The notes under the pieces are model-generated. The model searched no databases, had not been told where the DNA came from, and saw only the letters and a program-made list of their open reading frames with translations. A program made the translations under genes and the position numbers. From Streblospio benedicti (Eukaryota > Annelida > Polychaeta > Spionida > Spionidae): 64,000 bases of DNA. The stretch spans positions 37,813,105-37,877,104 of the forward strand of contig CM032663.1 of NCBI GenBank assembly GCA_019095985.1. The letters run 5' to 3'. How positions within the stretch are numbered: position 1 is the stretch's first letter; each line of letters begins with the position of its first letter. This document shows positions 32,640 through 46,200 of this stretch, one piece after another.

Positions 32640-32880
32640 ACCCTTCATGCAACGCACTGTTCACACCTTGACGACGATGCACGCAGTGTCTTTATTCATG
32701 GGGCAGTGAGAAACCCAATTATTTCTATGCACTCACCATTCCGGACAGTCAGCAGAGAGACAAATGACATGTCCCCATGAGTTAAATGTGGCTTAGAAAT
32801 ATGTTCCGTCGCGTCGTATGAGTGTCCACACCAGCACAACTAGAGCCGACTATACTCAACGTGCCCAATCGTAACGACGG
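32640..32880. repeat. Diverged duplicate of 16900-17160
   Basis: Shares ordered blocks with 16900-17160, including GGACAGTCAGCAG, CTTAGAAATAT and GTCCACACCARCACAAC. A GTGAGT-like donor word on the minus strand is kept in both copies next to CTGCTGACTGTCC. The open frame across it (32397-32780, + strand) has no recognised domain. Confidence 0.45.
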
Positions 32881-33240
32881 TACCTCCGACGTGGTGTGAT
32901 ATTGAATGAATCGTAGTCTTCATGAGTCTTTGGCGCGAACACGCCGCCGTGATTCTGACCGACTCGATATCGTGTACCGTCGAATGTAGTAATAGCGGTG
33001 TGGACGGAGCATTGGACTGTGTATGGTTGGATGACTCCCATCTCGAATTTGAATAAAACCACGTCCACATCGCCACGTGGACTATGTGCGATTGAATACG
33101 ACTCGACGGTCGCAGTATAGAAAAATCGAAAACCCGTCTGCTAACGATGCTGCATGTCCACACCATCACTACGCCCATGCCGCCGCGACGTCGCTTCGTA
33201 TACATTCGTATGTAGCCGTAGTGGTGTGGACTCGTGAGTT
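32820..33240. mobile_element. Candidate MITE with GTCCACACC inverted ends
   Basis: GAGTGTCCACACCAGCAC at 32820 and the complement of GTGGTGTGGACTCG near 33220-33233 form imperfect inverted ends. The interior contains further inverted CCACGTCCACATCG / CACGTGGAC words and many CG dinucleotides, unlike the AT-rich surroundings. No transposase frame is present and no target duplication was established. Confidence 0.45.
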
Positions 33241-33249
33241 TTATCCTAT

Positions 33250-33990
33250 TCCTGGGATGAGCAAATATAAGAAAGGTATGTTTTATCTCAATATGCATGC
33301 CATTATTGTTGGACAGCGATTCAATCCAACTCCCTTTGGTTGAACTTATTTCTTTCAGCTAAATGAAAGTGCTGAAAAGTTTAGAGTCGCATTTTCGTGA
33401 AAGATTGTCGGTCATAAATCAAGCTCGCAAAATATATCCTTGAACTTGTTCATCGTGTTGGTCATGTCAATGATTTTGTAAATTAAACGTGTTATGAAAC
33501 TAAGCAATGACTGCATAATCACAAAAAATATATAATGTGTAATCGGAAATATGAACACATAAAGAAATGATAAAATGCATAAAGAAATGATAAAATGCAT
33601 ATGCGGAACTTACGTTGATAAGAGGTTTGAATCAGTAGACTCCATAACAATCCACTGCATATTATCTTCATCTTGTGTTTCTTCTCCATGGTAAAAAAAA
33701 TATCTACCAAGGACAAGCTACATCAAACGTGTGACTAGCGCTATCTTCGATGGACGAGGACGTCTGATAATAGCGTTCACGTGTGGCTTCTTCATATACC
33801 ACAGTAGAAACAAAGGTTGTTTACATTCTCCATTATCCTCGCTTTATTAAGAATTAACACCGGAAGTGTTCTGCATTAGGAATAATTTCAATGTAGCATT
33901 CAAGTACAGTGTATACATGTAATAGTAATTTATTTATGCATACTGCATTTAGAGACGGTTAGTGTAAAAAGGGACCATTGAGTATTTATG
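33250..33990. other. Non-coding, nothing recognised
   Basis: AT-rich with no recognised domain. A 22-bp direct repeat (AAAGAAATGATAAAATGCAT) occurs twice in tandem at 33560-33600. Confidence 0.4.
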
Positions 33991-34290
33991 ACAGGGTGGG
34001 GGAGGAGGATTTTAGGGGGTGGGGGGGGGGGGCACAATGTTTGGAGAGGGGCTATCATTTTTTTCACAGAGTAGCGAGTGTGTGTGGGGGGGGGGCTATC
34101 AATTTCATCTAAATTTAAATTATTGTTTTTCTATATTATGAATATCATTCAAATAGGATTTGCGTTAACTGACAATAATTGCGTTAACTGTTAGGGTTGG
34201 GGGTCATCATTTTTATCACATGAAATTGAGGGGGTTTATCAATTATTTCACGGGAAGGGGGCTGGGGCTATTGGTTATTTTTTTTCACAC
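33990..34290. repeat. G-run repeat with GGGGCTATCAxTTT units
   Basis: Degenerate units of a G run followed by CTATCA or TCATCA and TTTTTTTCACA recur about five times, including G runs longer than 10 bases at 34018-34032 and 34087-34097. G-rich strands of this kind can form quadruplexes. No gene is seen. Confidence 0.65.
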
Positions 34291-35394
34291 CATTTTTGGA
34301 AAATCCTCCTACCCAACTCCCTCAGCAAGAAGACCAAACGTGCTCAAGTAGAGAGCACAGCATATCTAAATCAACGTTCACTCATGACAATAACTATGAT
34401 TACAAGTTTGCAATTGAAGTATTTTATTTTATAGGATTGTGATTGTGCATCAACTGAATCTGGTTTATGGTCTGCACTAGTATTAACAGTTTACCAAAGT
34501 TGAAGATTACTCCTCAAAGGGCATTAAGAGCATTAGGGCATTAAAACGGGTCTCTATGCCCAAAAATGGCCTTCTGAAAATCGTACTTGAGCTGGGAAAG
34601 GGCCAAAACTGGACATAGGCGATGTTCATTAGGTTTGTAAGCATTGTATGAAATTTTGACGTCATGTGTTCAGCTATATTAAAACTAGTACAGAAACTGA
34701 CAAAAATGATATGAAATGGTTTCTGTAAATCACTCTTAAATTGAAAAAGTGCCAAATTGGACAAAGGTGATGTTCAAGGTATGTAATCATTGTACCACGA
34801 TTGAATGCTTTCTTTTGAGCAGTATAGAAGCTATTGCAAAAAAAACACCCGTCAAAATGTATTAAATATGGTCTGTGGATAGCACAAATTAATTGAGTAA
34901 CAGCCTAAAATTAAAGGACTTCATGTCGCTTCATACCTCATAAGGTTTGTAAAGTTTGAACGAAATTGTTCATTAGTAACTACAAACAAAACAAACACAA
35001 TTTTAGAGCTATTGCATAAATTCTTATTTCACCAAATGAAAATTGCAGTGTCAATGCTATTACTACACATTACTAATGGTATTCTATCAAATAGAAATGA
35101 CTGAAATGCTATTCACATACACCTATACAAAGCTTACACACGTTCCTTGTCCTTATATTATATACATATATACATAAAGGAATCAAAGGCCTTTTAATTC
35201 GTATTACAATACACCGATCATTGAATATTACAGTGGACAATTAAGAATAATGCATCATGACATTTCCTGTCAATATCGATCAGACCACCCATCAAGTATC
35301 TATAATTATCTTTGCTGATGTATGCTACACAGTGTATTATGCTTATGCATTGTCTAATAATAAATAGAGAGTGTATTGGTAGAATATGTCTTTG

Positions 35395-35485
35395 TACAAA
35401 CATTATAACCCCTGTATCACCCCTGTTCGAAAAGGGGTTATAACCGGACACTTCTGGATCATGATAATCAATAAAATGCCATGAA
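35395..35485. repeat. Hairpin-bearing repeat, inverted copy of 41280-41390
   Basis: ATAACCCC at 35404 and GGGGTTAT at 35435 form a stem around ATCACCCCTGTTCG. Its right side ends with ACTTCTGGATCATGATAA. The same blocks occur in reverse complement at 41280-41390 (TTATCATGATCCAGAAGT, GGTTATCACCCCAGTTCGAACAGGGGTGATA written in parts). Confidence 0.65.
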
Positions 35486-36489
35486 ACAGAATGGAGGGTT
35501 ATTTTGGTTGAAGCGTGGGTGTGGTGCCACCTGATTGGGCAGATCTAGTTTTAGTATAATCATGACAATGTCATAAGCTGGTGTTGTGCATAATAGATTT
35601 GATCTTCTGTAAATGTAGTTCTTGATGTATCAGTAACTGCTTTTCAATAATTTAGCACAAATATGTCTCTCCAAAAAGTTGAGGTGATAGAAATACTTTG
35701 TACATAGCATTTGAACACATATATTACATAAAAAGCTACTTGTATGTTACGGAGTTTCATGAGTACTACGTTACATATGTCCATGCCTGTATGCACGAAA
35801 AAAGATATATTGCACGTTGCTCATGTGCACCATTTCGATATTTTGCAACCTATGAATAATTTATTCCTAATAAAAAAAACGCTCTACACGTTCATATATA
35901 TATATATTTCTATCTCACGTAAGCACATTTATATAAGATGTATTAGAACACACTAAGCCGGCCCGCCGTTGGAAACAAGTGTTCGTCGTCTGTTTCAATA
36001 TATACAACAACTTTTCGTAAAACTATGAATATTCTGAAAGAAGATAATTGTTTGATTATATCCAAATACCCAAACTGTAATCTGTATTGGGAAATCTTAA
36101 CTCATTTTGAGTTAATTGTGGTCACTCTGTGTCAGTTTCTGAAACCATGTCATCATATCTTTTTTCTGGATTAAGATTTTTTACTTCACAAAAGGCCGTA
36201 GGGATGAGATAAATTTTGTCACGCTTCATAAAAGTGGATCAACGTTCCCTTTTTTCTGGACCCCCCCCACACACACACAAAATGGGAAATTGAAAATGTC
36301 AGATGTGTGACATATTCGAAAAGCATATACACAATGGTTTGCGCTTCGTGACATCATTTATCAAAAATTATCTTTGCCTCCATATATGATTATTTAATGT
36401 ATACTTAAAATGACACTAACATAAAAATACATAATAGAAATAATAAGACATCAATCACAATTCATGGATGTATGGGTGAAAACTTTATA

Positions 36490-36740
36490 TATTGTGTTAC
36501 ATATTGATCTTTGATGCCACATTCAAATAGCAAATAGATGAATCCTGGTATAAAAACTTTCAGCACGCACTAAATTTTCGCGCGTAAGAAAAAAAAATTT
36601 GACCCCCCAAAAAAGTGAAATATCAGAAACTTTTCCAACCCAACACCCCATCCCAAAGTGAAACAATGTTCCACTTTTGTGGCACATGACAAATGTACGT
36701 CATTCCTTATTATCAAATCCCTTCATATTGCTTCATGCAG
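36490..36740. repeat. Dispersed repeat, copy 2
   Basis: Diverged copy of 15000-15240 in the same orientation. Shared words include GCCACATTCAAATAG, GCACGC(A)CTA, a C run followed by A runs and AACAATGTTCCACTTTTGTG. Confidence 0.5.
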
Positions 36741-37013
36741 GGTAAAGAAATACATCATAGTGAATTATACGAACGGCCTTTCATCTATTTTTAGAGTCGT
36801 TTTGTAATAACAAGCTACTGTACGGGCACAGTCCAACTTCCCAGACCTCCATATTTCTGCACCCCCAGAGCAATTTTAAACAAACGCAGTATCAGTTGGA
36901 ACACCGTGAGTTAACTCCACGCAAAACAAAAACTGTTCATCTGCAAGTAAATAATTGTTGATCTCTAAAAGGCCAATCCTCGACATTATCAGCAGCGCAC
37001 TACAAATATTCTG

Positions 37014-37019
37014 TTTATT
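37014..37019 (-). terminator. Polyadenylation signal candidate for fibulin 1C-type form
   Basis: AATAAA on the minus strand lies about 60 bases after the stop codon of the 1C-type last exon. That would give a very short 3' UTR. The hexamer is common by chance in AT-rich DNA. Confidence 0.4.
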
Positions 37020-37079
37020 CAGATTGTGCACATCTATTTATGTAATCAGTCATCTAGTTAATGGCTATAAGGGACAGCT

Positions 37080-37222
37080 TTAGAAGTTCCATCTCCCAAC
37101 ATTAATGAAGACATTGGCCACGTGTGACGTCATGATGTAGTTGTAGGCGTTACGGTTATCCATGCGCATGCGCAGATGGAAGTTGCGCGGGCCTGGGATA
37201 CCGCGAAGCAGACGAACTGTAC
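37080..37222 (-). CDS. Fibulin 1C-type end, last exon
   Basis: The exon starts in phase 1 after GGTCACAG and ends at the TAA stop. It encodes [40 protein letters not shown] and WNF. The pattern G-x-V-x-L......G-P-R-x-x-x-L-x-x-x-M...A-x-V-F-I-x-V is that of the vertebrate fibulin-1C terminus. Confidence 0.88.
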
Positions 37223-40200
37223 CTGTGACCAAAACGAAACAAATAAGAAAGCGGAAAAAACAAACCACAAATTTGTATTATTATCGGTACGTGTGAAAAA
37301 TATCCTGACGAACATGCACAGGCCCTGTTTTGTTTAATTGATGATTCCTGGTGTTAGAAATAAAAATAAAAATACTATCTGTGGGATGCTTAAGGCAACT
37401 AAGGTAGAGAGTACCCACCTTGGTTAGCCCTTTCCTTATCACGGACCACATCAAAATAGCCTTCCTCGTTGCCACTCTCAATGGTGAACGTGAGGATCGG
37501 GTATACCGACGTGCCAGCAGTACTGAGGCGGAGGATGGGCACTGGGTGCTCCAATACCTAGGTGATTGTGGCGGTTTAGACAAGTACTAATGTTAGAAAA
37601 TACAGTCCTACTATAGTACTGCTCACATATTAGATTTTTTATTGGCCATCTATGATACGTGTACGTCCATTTTGGCACTGTCATACGGTCTAGCAACGCA
37701 AGCTACATGTATAACTGTGCATTACATGTTAACTGTGATGAAGGTTCTTAGTAGCTAGTTGCCACATTGCAGAACCGCGAAGATCTCTTATATTAGATAT
37801 AACTGAGTTTCCATCATGAAAGCCAGGCTCCGCTAATAAGTGTCAAGTTGTTAGAGATCATCACCATGCATTTGTAACGGCTGCTACTACCGACCTGGTA
37901 GGCGGGAATGGAGGGCAGGGCCACGTATTCCCACTGTATGGAGAGCGTGCTGTTGAGGATACAGTCGATGTCGTTTGCGGCGCAGTCCATCTTCTCGCAC
38001 ACCAGACTCGCATCGCTCTCGGAGCTAAGAGAGAGAAATCACAACGTCCTCATAATGAAAGCGGTGACTGACACGAAGCGTGCCCGTTATGATAACATGT
38101 ACTAATATGCACACGTTATGTTATGGGAATTAGGGAATGATGATGATGATGATGATGATAGCCAGCAGAACAGAAATACCGTGTCGTAACAAAAAGGTGG
38201 CTTGTTTGAGGTGGGTGGGGTGGGGGGTGGGGGTAATGTAGAGTCTTGATCTACATGTTGGCCTATTGGAATTGGAGTCACTGACTTTTACCTTTTACGG
38301 TAAAACATTAATATATTGTCGTTAGAACATGCCAACAGAAAAGGGACCACGATGTCAATTGGTGACATGTCGCTTTTAGGACGCATTAGATATTTTTCCC
38401 GATAAGATACATCACCATCAGCCCACTGCCACAATCAGAATTCGCATACATCTGTCTAAAACATAGATGCTTGTAATTGTCCACTTATAACCACTCAGTA
38501 CATACCTAGACTACCCTCATTCATAAAAAAAAACCTGTGCAGTAGGCCTACCCACAAATAGATCAAACATTTCAGTATGGACGAAGACAATAAGGAGAGA
38601 ATGTGTCTATCAGCGAGGGTAGTAAAATGTTGGTGTTGAAATTACTAGGGTTAACTGCGTGCTGTCTGACCATTGGCAGATCCAGGTGGGCAGCGGCAAG
38701 GCATGTGCCCCCACCACCACCACCACCCCGCACCCCCTTTCCCACCAAATTTCATCATGTTCATGGAGTTTTCGGCAAGTTCACCATCGGGCGCCCGAAC
38801 CAAACCCATGAAATCCCTTAAGTGCCGCCTCTTCCCCCATCACCCCCCCCCCCCCCCCCACCACACCACCCCACACACACACACACACCCACAACACACA
38901 CACACATTTTCAAAAAACCTGGATGTAACAGCGCTGACAGCGTACTTACAACGGGAAGGGCGGGTGTTTGCCGAGCACGCTCTTCACGTAGTTGATGCTG
39001 AAGCCGTCCGCCCAGAACGGGCCCGTGGGCCGCTCCACGCGCGAACGGTGCCGCTCCCGGGCGTAGCTAACGGCAGAAATAGGCATAGCGCGATATGGGT
39101 CGTGTCCGCTAGTTCTGGTAGTCGAGGGGTTTGTTTGTTTGTTTGTTTGTTTGTTTGTTTGTTTGTTTGTTTGTCTGTTGTAAGTCGGCGTCATTATCTT
39201 CGTCATTGTTGTCTTTACCCTTGATCGTCATCGTCGTCGCCGTCATTGACATAGCGCGGGTCATTGTCATTGTTGCTCTTACCCTGGCTGTTGTCTCTAT
39301 TGTTTTGGTTGTTATTGATTAAAATAATTATAACGTGGATGGATTGAAAATTATGGATTGCTATTTGATTGTTATTATCATCATATGCTAAATATGATTT
39401 GTCAACATAATCACGCAAATATTTAACTTACCATGCTAAGGTGAAATGAGCATTTACCATACTGTTTCATGAAGCACCTATACAGAATATTTATACCAAA
39501 TTACAGATTACTGATTATTAAAAGATCCATGAAAATGAGTGAAAACCACGTGGAAATAATCATCTTCACTTTAATAACCATTCACTTCAGTGATCCATTA
39601 GCATTTACATAAAAAACTGTACTATTTCAAATTGTTATTGCCTAATATAAACATAGACTATCTATCTACAATAATCATGACATTAAAGGCTCAACAACAA
39701 TATACACACAGTTGTATAACACATGCAAGCTAAAATGCTTTCATGCAGTATTAAAGTAATATAATTCTTTTTGATGCAAAATAAACCATGCATGTAGATG
39801 TCGATTATAATAACAACATGATGTCCTATGATAGTTTCCTTGAAAAAAAAATACACTTCATTGTTAACATATGACAGACTACCTTGTAATATGGAAAATT
39901 CTCATAATTAAAAATACATGTTTATAATGTCAGCATTATTGTGTACTAAACCTGTACACTAACAAGTTATCTATCATCTTTATATAAATGTAAAAAAATA
40001 TAGCTACCTATATCTATAGCACCTATATATCAGTGACGTGAATATACAAATACAAAAGAAAAGAACATTTTCACAAAGATATTGGTGAATATATTTCTAA
40101 AATTTTCATCATTGAAAAAACATTATGCCATTGTGTCTCAAACATTACATAGAATTTGCGAAATTTTCATGGTTGAAATCTATTAAAATTTAGGATGCCA

Positions 40201-43200
40201 AATAGGATGCTATGGCATTCACCCTAAATGAAATTTTACACCATATATATACACTTACAAGTTTTGTGACTTACTTTTCAGCCAGTATTGAAATATCATA
40301 TTTACACATTTTTGGTTTAGAATCTTTTATATCCATGAAGATTCATAATATTTATATACCTCATAGTACCTAATAAGCATGCACTCGGCTATTGGTATCA
40401 TTTAATGAATGAAATATACACAATATGATTGTCTGCAATCCTGCTACACTCTTTGAAAATCAAAGAGAGAATTGACATTTATAGAATGTGTAGTAGTGTA
40501 ATTCAATTCACATACATATAACTCAAGAATAGCCTATGGAAATAATCCAATGAATTGAAGCTTTGAGGTGAATTTCTCTTAATATTTGGAACTCATGCAA
40601 AGACGACATATATTTCAGCACCAATTAATCTAAATGAACACATTTTATATGTACATGAAAATTTAAAAATTGATATGTATTACCAGATAATCACAAAAAG
40701 TCATGAGCACATCATACAACTAAAACCATATTAAACATTCTAGATATGTAGTATACATAGGCCACATAATTGTTAAAATAAGATAGAATCATCATCAATA
40801 TTGGTTACGTATAGTTGCTAGTTACAAACTATTGAGAATAATGCTTTTAAATTACTTTGGCTAGAGCGTCCCATGTACTTGTACAGGCATATTCTAATAT
40901 ATATGGTCAAGCAGTTGGGGCTTCATCAAAGTAATCACAAATTTTGCATAAGGTAGACAATTTAATCATTATTATCAATAATGAATCCAATAGTTAAACA
41001 TTCCACGACTTCCAACGTTTGCCTAGATTTGCTTCCATTTACCATGGATCTTCACTCACAAAAACCTGAAGTATAAAACATGAATCTTCAAAAATAATAA
41101 CTACAACATGATTGAATGATAGACATGCAGTCATAAAACAAAGCAAAAATATTACACTAATCCCACAACTACAATGTACCTTATGCCACATATTAATATA
41201 ATAACCAATGATCAAACCTTCATAGTTCACACATAAATGACAAGGGATTTCAAGTAATTGTATTTATCATTCTTTTTCATGTAATTTCATTGGTTATCAT
41301 GATCCAGAAGTATCTAATTTTAAACCCAGAGAGGGTTATCACCCCAGTTCGAACAGGGGTGATACTATGGCTATCATATTGTGCTCAGCCGGACTACTTT
41401 TTCACATTTTTTAAAACAGTGTTGTAACTGTTTAGAAAAGAATGATAAATACAAAACAGGGTTCGTTGTGTAACATGAATTATTTTAGCATGCTACGTTA
41501 TTGTGGCACATCAGGCTCGACATTCAAGCTCTCTGTGATATGCCACAAGAACTTACTTGCCTAATAAAATGATTCATGTTACAAACTCACGCACTTTTGT
41601 CTAATTACCTTGAACACAGCGACTGCAGTACCAAAGAAGATCTCCTCCTGATCTTCGCGGAACTCGCGAGAGAAGATGTTCATATCAAGCTGCAGTTCCA
41701 CGTCCTGGGGACCCGTGATCTCTTGGAGCAGAGTCACAATGGCCTCATTGTCCTTCACTTTCTGTAAACACATTCATCTGTGTAAAAAATCAATGACTTG
41801 GTGGTGTCTTTATTGTACTTATAATTGGGCGCCATCTTTGATTTTGCCCACGTTTTGTTCTAAAAGTGAAATAAAGTTATTATTTAGCATTTTAAACATC
41901 CTTTCTCTCTAACAATGAGAGGCTATTTACAACCATTGGGAAACACATATGTATAGACATTTAGTTAGCAGAATTATGAAAATGAAGATTTAAATTTATG
42001 GGTTGATCAATGACGTTTTGGGCCATGTTGGCTTTTAATATTTGGCACCAACTTTCAATTTGCTCCATTCTGCGCTAAAAGTCAAACAAATTTATGAGTC
42101 ATAGTCATCATAAATTAAGACGCATTCATTTCGAGTGTAAACAGGAAGTGTAATACCTGGACCCGGAAATAGTCGAGTGTGACGGGGGACGTGGCACCAG
42201 TTACGGGGTTCACAGCCTCCCTCATCTTCAGCTCAAACTGAAACGAAGTTGTCAATATGGTTTAACATTTTCCTGAGATCTTTAATGATAGTGTCCATTT
42301 TCATAACGTTTAAACGCTCTACCCTACCATGGGAATGTACTTCCATTTCGGTTAGAAAATACCTGGCCTAGGTGTGGACTAACTTAGTAGGTCTACAATG
42401 TACATTTATTGTGATTTCCATTATGTAATATCATTTAAGTTGTTCAGATAGCTTCAGATGACTGTAACGGTCCTAATCCTATTAAAATAATAGCCTATAT
42501 AAATTGATACACCATTATTTAAGTCACTATAAGTAACTATATAGTCACTATTAAGTCACTATATAGCAACTGCTATAAGTGTACCATGTGCATTTGATCA
42601 TTATGCAACTGTCCTGAGAAATTACTACCAAGTCAGATATCTTAGCACGGAATAAACTTGGTATAATATCTTGGCGTGAGAGATAAGATGGTAGAATGAA
42701 CTATTGTTATGATGTAATACAACCATTCATACATCAAAAAGAATAGTGTGTGTGTACAGTGCTATAAACATTGTATTTATACCCTCACCATGCTGGGCCC
42801 CATGAAATGAAAGTACCTCTAGTCTCCTGTGCCTGGCGAGTGGTCCCCGCATAGTGAACAGGTCTGCTGGCACACGGATCTTGCTGGGGATGGTGATGAA
42901 GTTGAAGGAGATGGAGAGAGGCGCGTAGAGGCATTCCGTGTCTCCTTGAGGGCACACAAATGTCTGCCGCTGGCATCGCACATTGCTGCTCATACAATGC
43001 ACATGCATCAACTGATTTTCCTATACATGATTCTGACAGTTTGTTCACACTTAAAGCTGCGGTGAGTTTTAGTGAATGGAACAACGCATGACATGGAATA
43101 TATACCCATTCAATAGACTGCCTTGGTTTGAAAGTACTGCTCTATTAGTAAAAGCTCATGGAATGTCAAACATGGGATGAAGGGTCTCATGGGTCAAGAA

Positions 43201-46200
43201 ATTTCATATCCCTCCTTGTATTTCCTCAAATTGAAAGGAAATAAGCATAATACTGCAGATTGGTATTGTCATAAAGATAAATGACTTTTAACTCTGAAAA
43301 TCACTGTAAATGAACATTGCTTTCATTGGAATCACAATACTTTTTCCTTGTGGAATGGGTACATAGTTCACAATTAGTCAGTTAAATTACAACATACAAC
43401 ATTCATTTATCATCATGCAATTCCTGCTTCTAATGTAATCTAAAACACAACATCTCTCTTCCCCAGTCACAACCTATAAACAAATTTACTAATAACCTAC
43501 ATTATAATTTTCAGCAACAACTCATAACCAAATCGAATAATCAAAAGTATTACTGGTTAAATATGTCGAATTCAAGATGGCGGCATGCATTGACCTACTT
43601 GTTTCTGTTGCCTAGAGATGGAGCTTTGACAAAGCCTTTAGGACACTCGACTTGCTCACACTTGTATCCGCCTCTGGTGTTGATGCACAAGTCGTCTTCT
43701 CCTAGGCAGTTTGCAGTACGGAGGGCGCATTCATCTACATCCTTGATAAAGAAAGAAGACACAGAAGCATTCAATGCATTACAGAATTATCGATGAGAGA
43801 GAAATGGCGGCAATTTTGGACGCCATGTTGATATTCACAAACTTGTGGCTCCATTTATGGTAATGATTCCTGTTCAGGGAAACTACATGTAGCTCCCCAG
43901 TGTCCCCACCCCTTACAAAAATTGCCCCATGAAATCCACCAAAATTATCCACAAAATCTCACAAAATCCTGAAACGCACTACGAAAAACTCAACCAGCAC
44001 CTGCCTATAATCTATTGATGTCTATTGAATCATGAACACCAAAGGTACTTTTGCTTTGACAAACCACCATGTGTCATCCCTTTACTGATTGTTGTGCCAT
44101 GTGTTATAACTTTATGAATGGAACTAGAGTCCATGACATTAAATGGGTGTTGGGTATATACCTGGCATGTTCTTCCGTCACCAGCCATGTTGTAACCATT
44201 CGGGCACTGGCATCTGAAACGTGTTGACAATTATCACTTAGCAAATAGCTGTACCATGATCTCAAGTGCACATATAAACATTAATGATTAAGCATATAGT
44301 GTAAGAATATGGTAAAGTGTAAATACACATGCAAATCTTATGAAGTTATGGCGAGCTTAAGAGATTATCTATGTTGGGAATATGAACTGTCGCTATTAAC
44401 CACAGAAATGGAAATAAGAAATGTGTGAAGCATAGAGATTCTCCATTAATGAACTGCGATAACTGTCAAACCTTGCTAGGTGGGAAAAGGTAAAGGTGCC
44501 TCATTGCTGAGCTGACCCTCATTGTGAAACATTGGTAGTCAGCTCATACACGAGGAGAATTTATAGACAATATAAGAAGTTCAGTGACATCCATAAGCCT
44601 ATGGATTGTATGCATAGCACAGAGGGCTAACAGCTAGCTGCCACTGAATGTCTTATTTGCATCTATAAATTGTCACAGAAGCTTCATATAGTAACCGGAG
44701 AGTGAAGATGTACCCCTAATTCAGAGATTCCCTACCCTATTAGTGACATGTTTACTGCAAGACAATATTATAATACATTTAATCAAGTTAAAAATATATT
44801 TCATTCTATAAAACATTCTGAAGGAGCCTTTCCTACCTGTAGGATCCAAATGTGTTTTCGCAGATGCCCAGACAGAGCGGCGCCCCACCACGCTCTGCCC
44901 AGATGGCGCACTCGTCAATGTCTGCAACACGCACACGAACATGAGTCGGGCATGGCACTCTTTTTGCGCGCTTTCTCTTGCACTTCACAGCATAATAGCT
45001 TCAACCACTGCTTCAACAGAGTTATACTACTATGCTCCTGGTGTTTTACTTCATTTACCTTATTCACAAGATTTTGAGTGACTGTCACCACACAGTTGTA
45101 CTGTGGCAAGTGACACACACAGAGACATTTCTGGAGATAGCCATTCACAGCAGTAATTTTAAACCATCTACAACACCAACTGTAAGTTATATTCTCTACA
45201 CTCTACAACTGCCAACCTAACCAGTCTAACACCCTCCAACGAAAACCCTTCTAATGCGCACTCACTCAACATGTACAATGTCACATGGCAACCACTTGTC
45301 TCCTCATTACCAACTGTCACAACATCATCTATCTCGTCACCATCGCATAGATCACCATTCACCCCACAATTTCAACCACTCACCAGACAATTCATCTGCA
45401 AACGCCGTTCTTCCATAGGCACCCAGAGTGTAATAACATAACCACTATATCGATTATAGAACTGGGTTCTTTTGCCAAGGGCCCGCATACAACCAGGCTT
45501 ATGGAATACCAACTTGCACAATGGTCGATCCCACCCACATTTGTTATATAAAATAACCGCATCTGCCATCATCCAATCACAGAGGCAGCACCACTCAGAA
45601 CGTGCACGTCACGCCGCAGAGTGGGGACCACACCAGCTATTGTTTTCAGACTACGGGACATCTTTGCGTGCAGTAGTCAAGTTAGTGTGACTCCACTACA
45701 TAGTACATGCACCAGCCTCAAAACCTCCCAAGTCCTTCATCCTTCCACACACCCACACGTCACCCATACATACCACCGTACCACCCACTCACCGTCGCAC
45801 ACTCGTCCGTCAGCTGCGAGCTGGTAGCCCTCGTGGCACGTGCACTGGTAGGAGCCCCACGTGTTGCGGCAGTTGTGCTGGCACATGCCGGGCCGCTCAC
45901 ACTCGTCAATGTCTGCAGCACGGATCAGTATTTGACATGAATTGGTTGAGGAAAACAATCAATATATATCATTCTAAAGGCTACTTTTCCACAGAGTAAG
46001 CACGTCTTTACAGAGCAGGTGACTACTATTTTTTTTAGAAAAGACACAATTTTGCAGGGAAGGTGTATAGCTTGATACAACGAACGCTGTCTCCCTTTCA
46101 ATACAGTAACGATGAAAAAACAGTTGTACGCTTATTCAAAGCAGGTGCATAGAGCAGGTGCCCACCTTTGCAGACGTTGGTGTCCTCCTCCTTGCGGAAG

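Larger units (their letters stand above)
34300..37012. other. Non-coding, downstream of fibulin 1C-type end
   Basis: No gene was recognised here. It contains the inverted repeat partner at 35395-35485 and the dispersed repeat copy at 36490-36740, listed separately, plus a C run with (CA)n at 36260-36290. Confidence 0.4.

Noticed and set aside
32397-32780. 127-codon + strand frame
   Set aside because: No recognised domain. It overlaps a diverged repeat and the edge of a candidate MITE, so it is probably chance.
37281-37696. Separate minus-strand genes suggested by frames near the 1C exons
   Set aside because: They are other reading frames of the 37419-37557 exon and its introns; the in-phase fibulin frame explains the sequence.
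39131-39322. Cys-Leu-Phe-Val repeat frame on the + strand
   Set aside because: Translation of the (TTTG)n microsatellite.
35395-41390. A single 6-kb transposon bounded by the inverted hairpin repeats
   Set aside because: The interval contains host fibulin exons in phase with the rest of the gene and no transposase, so separate repeat copies are more likely.
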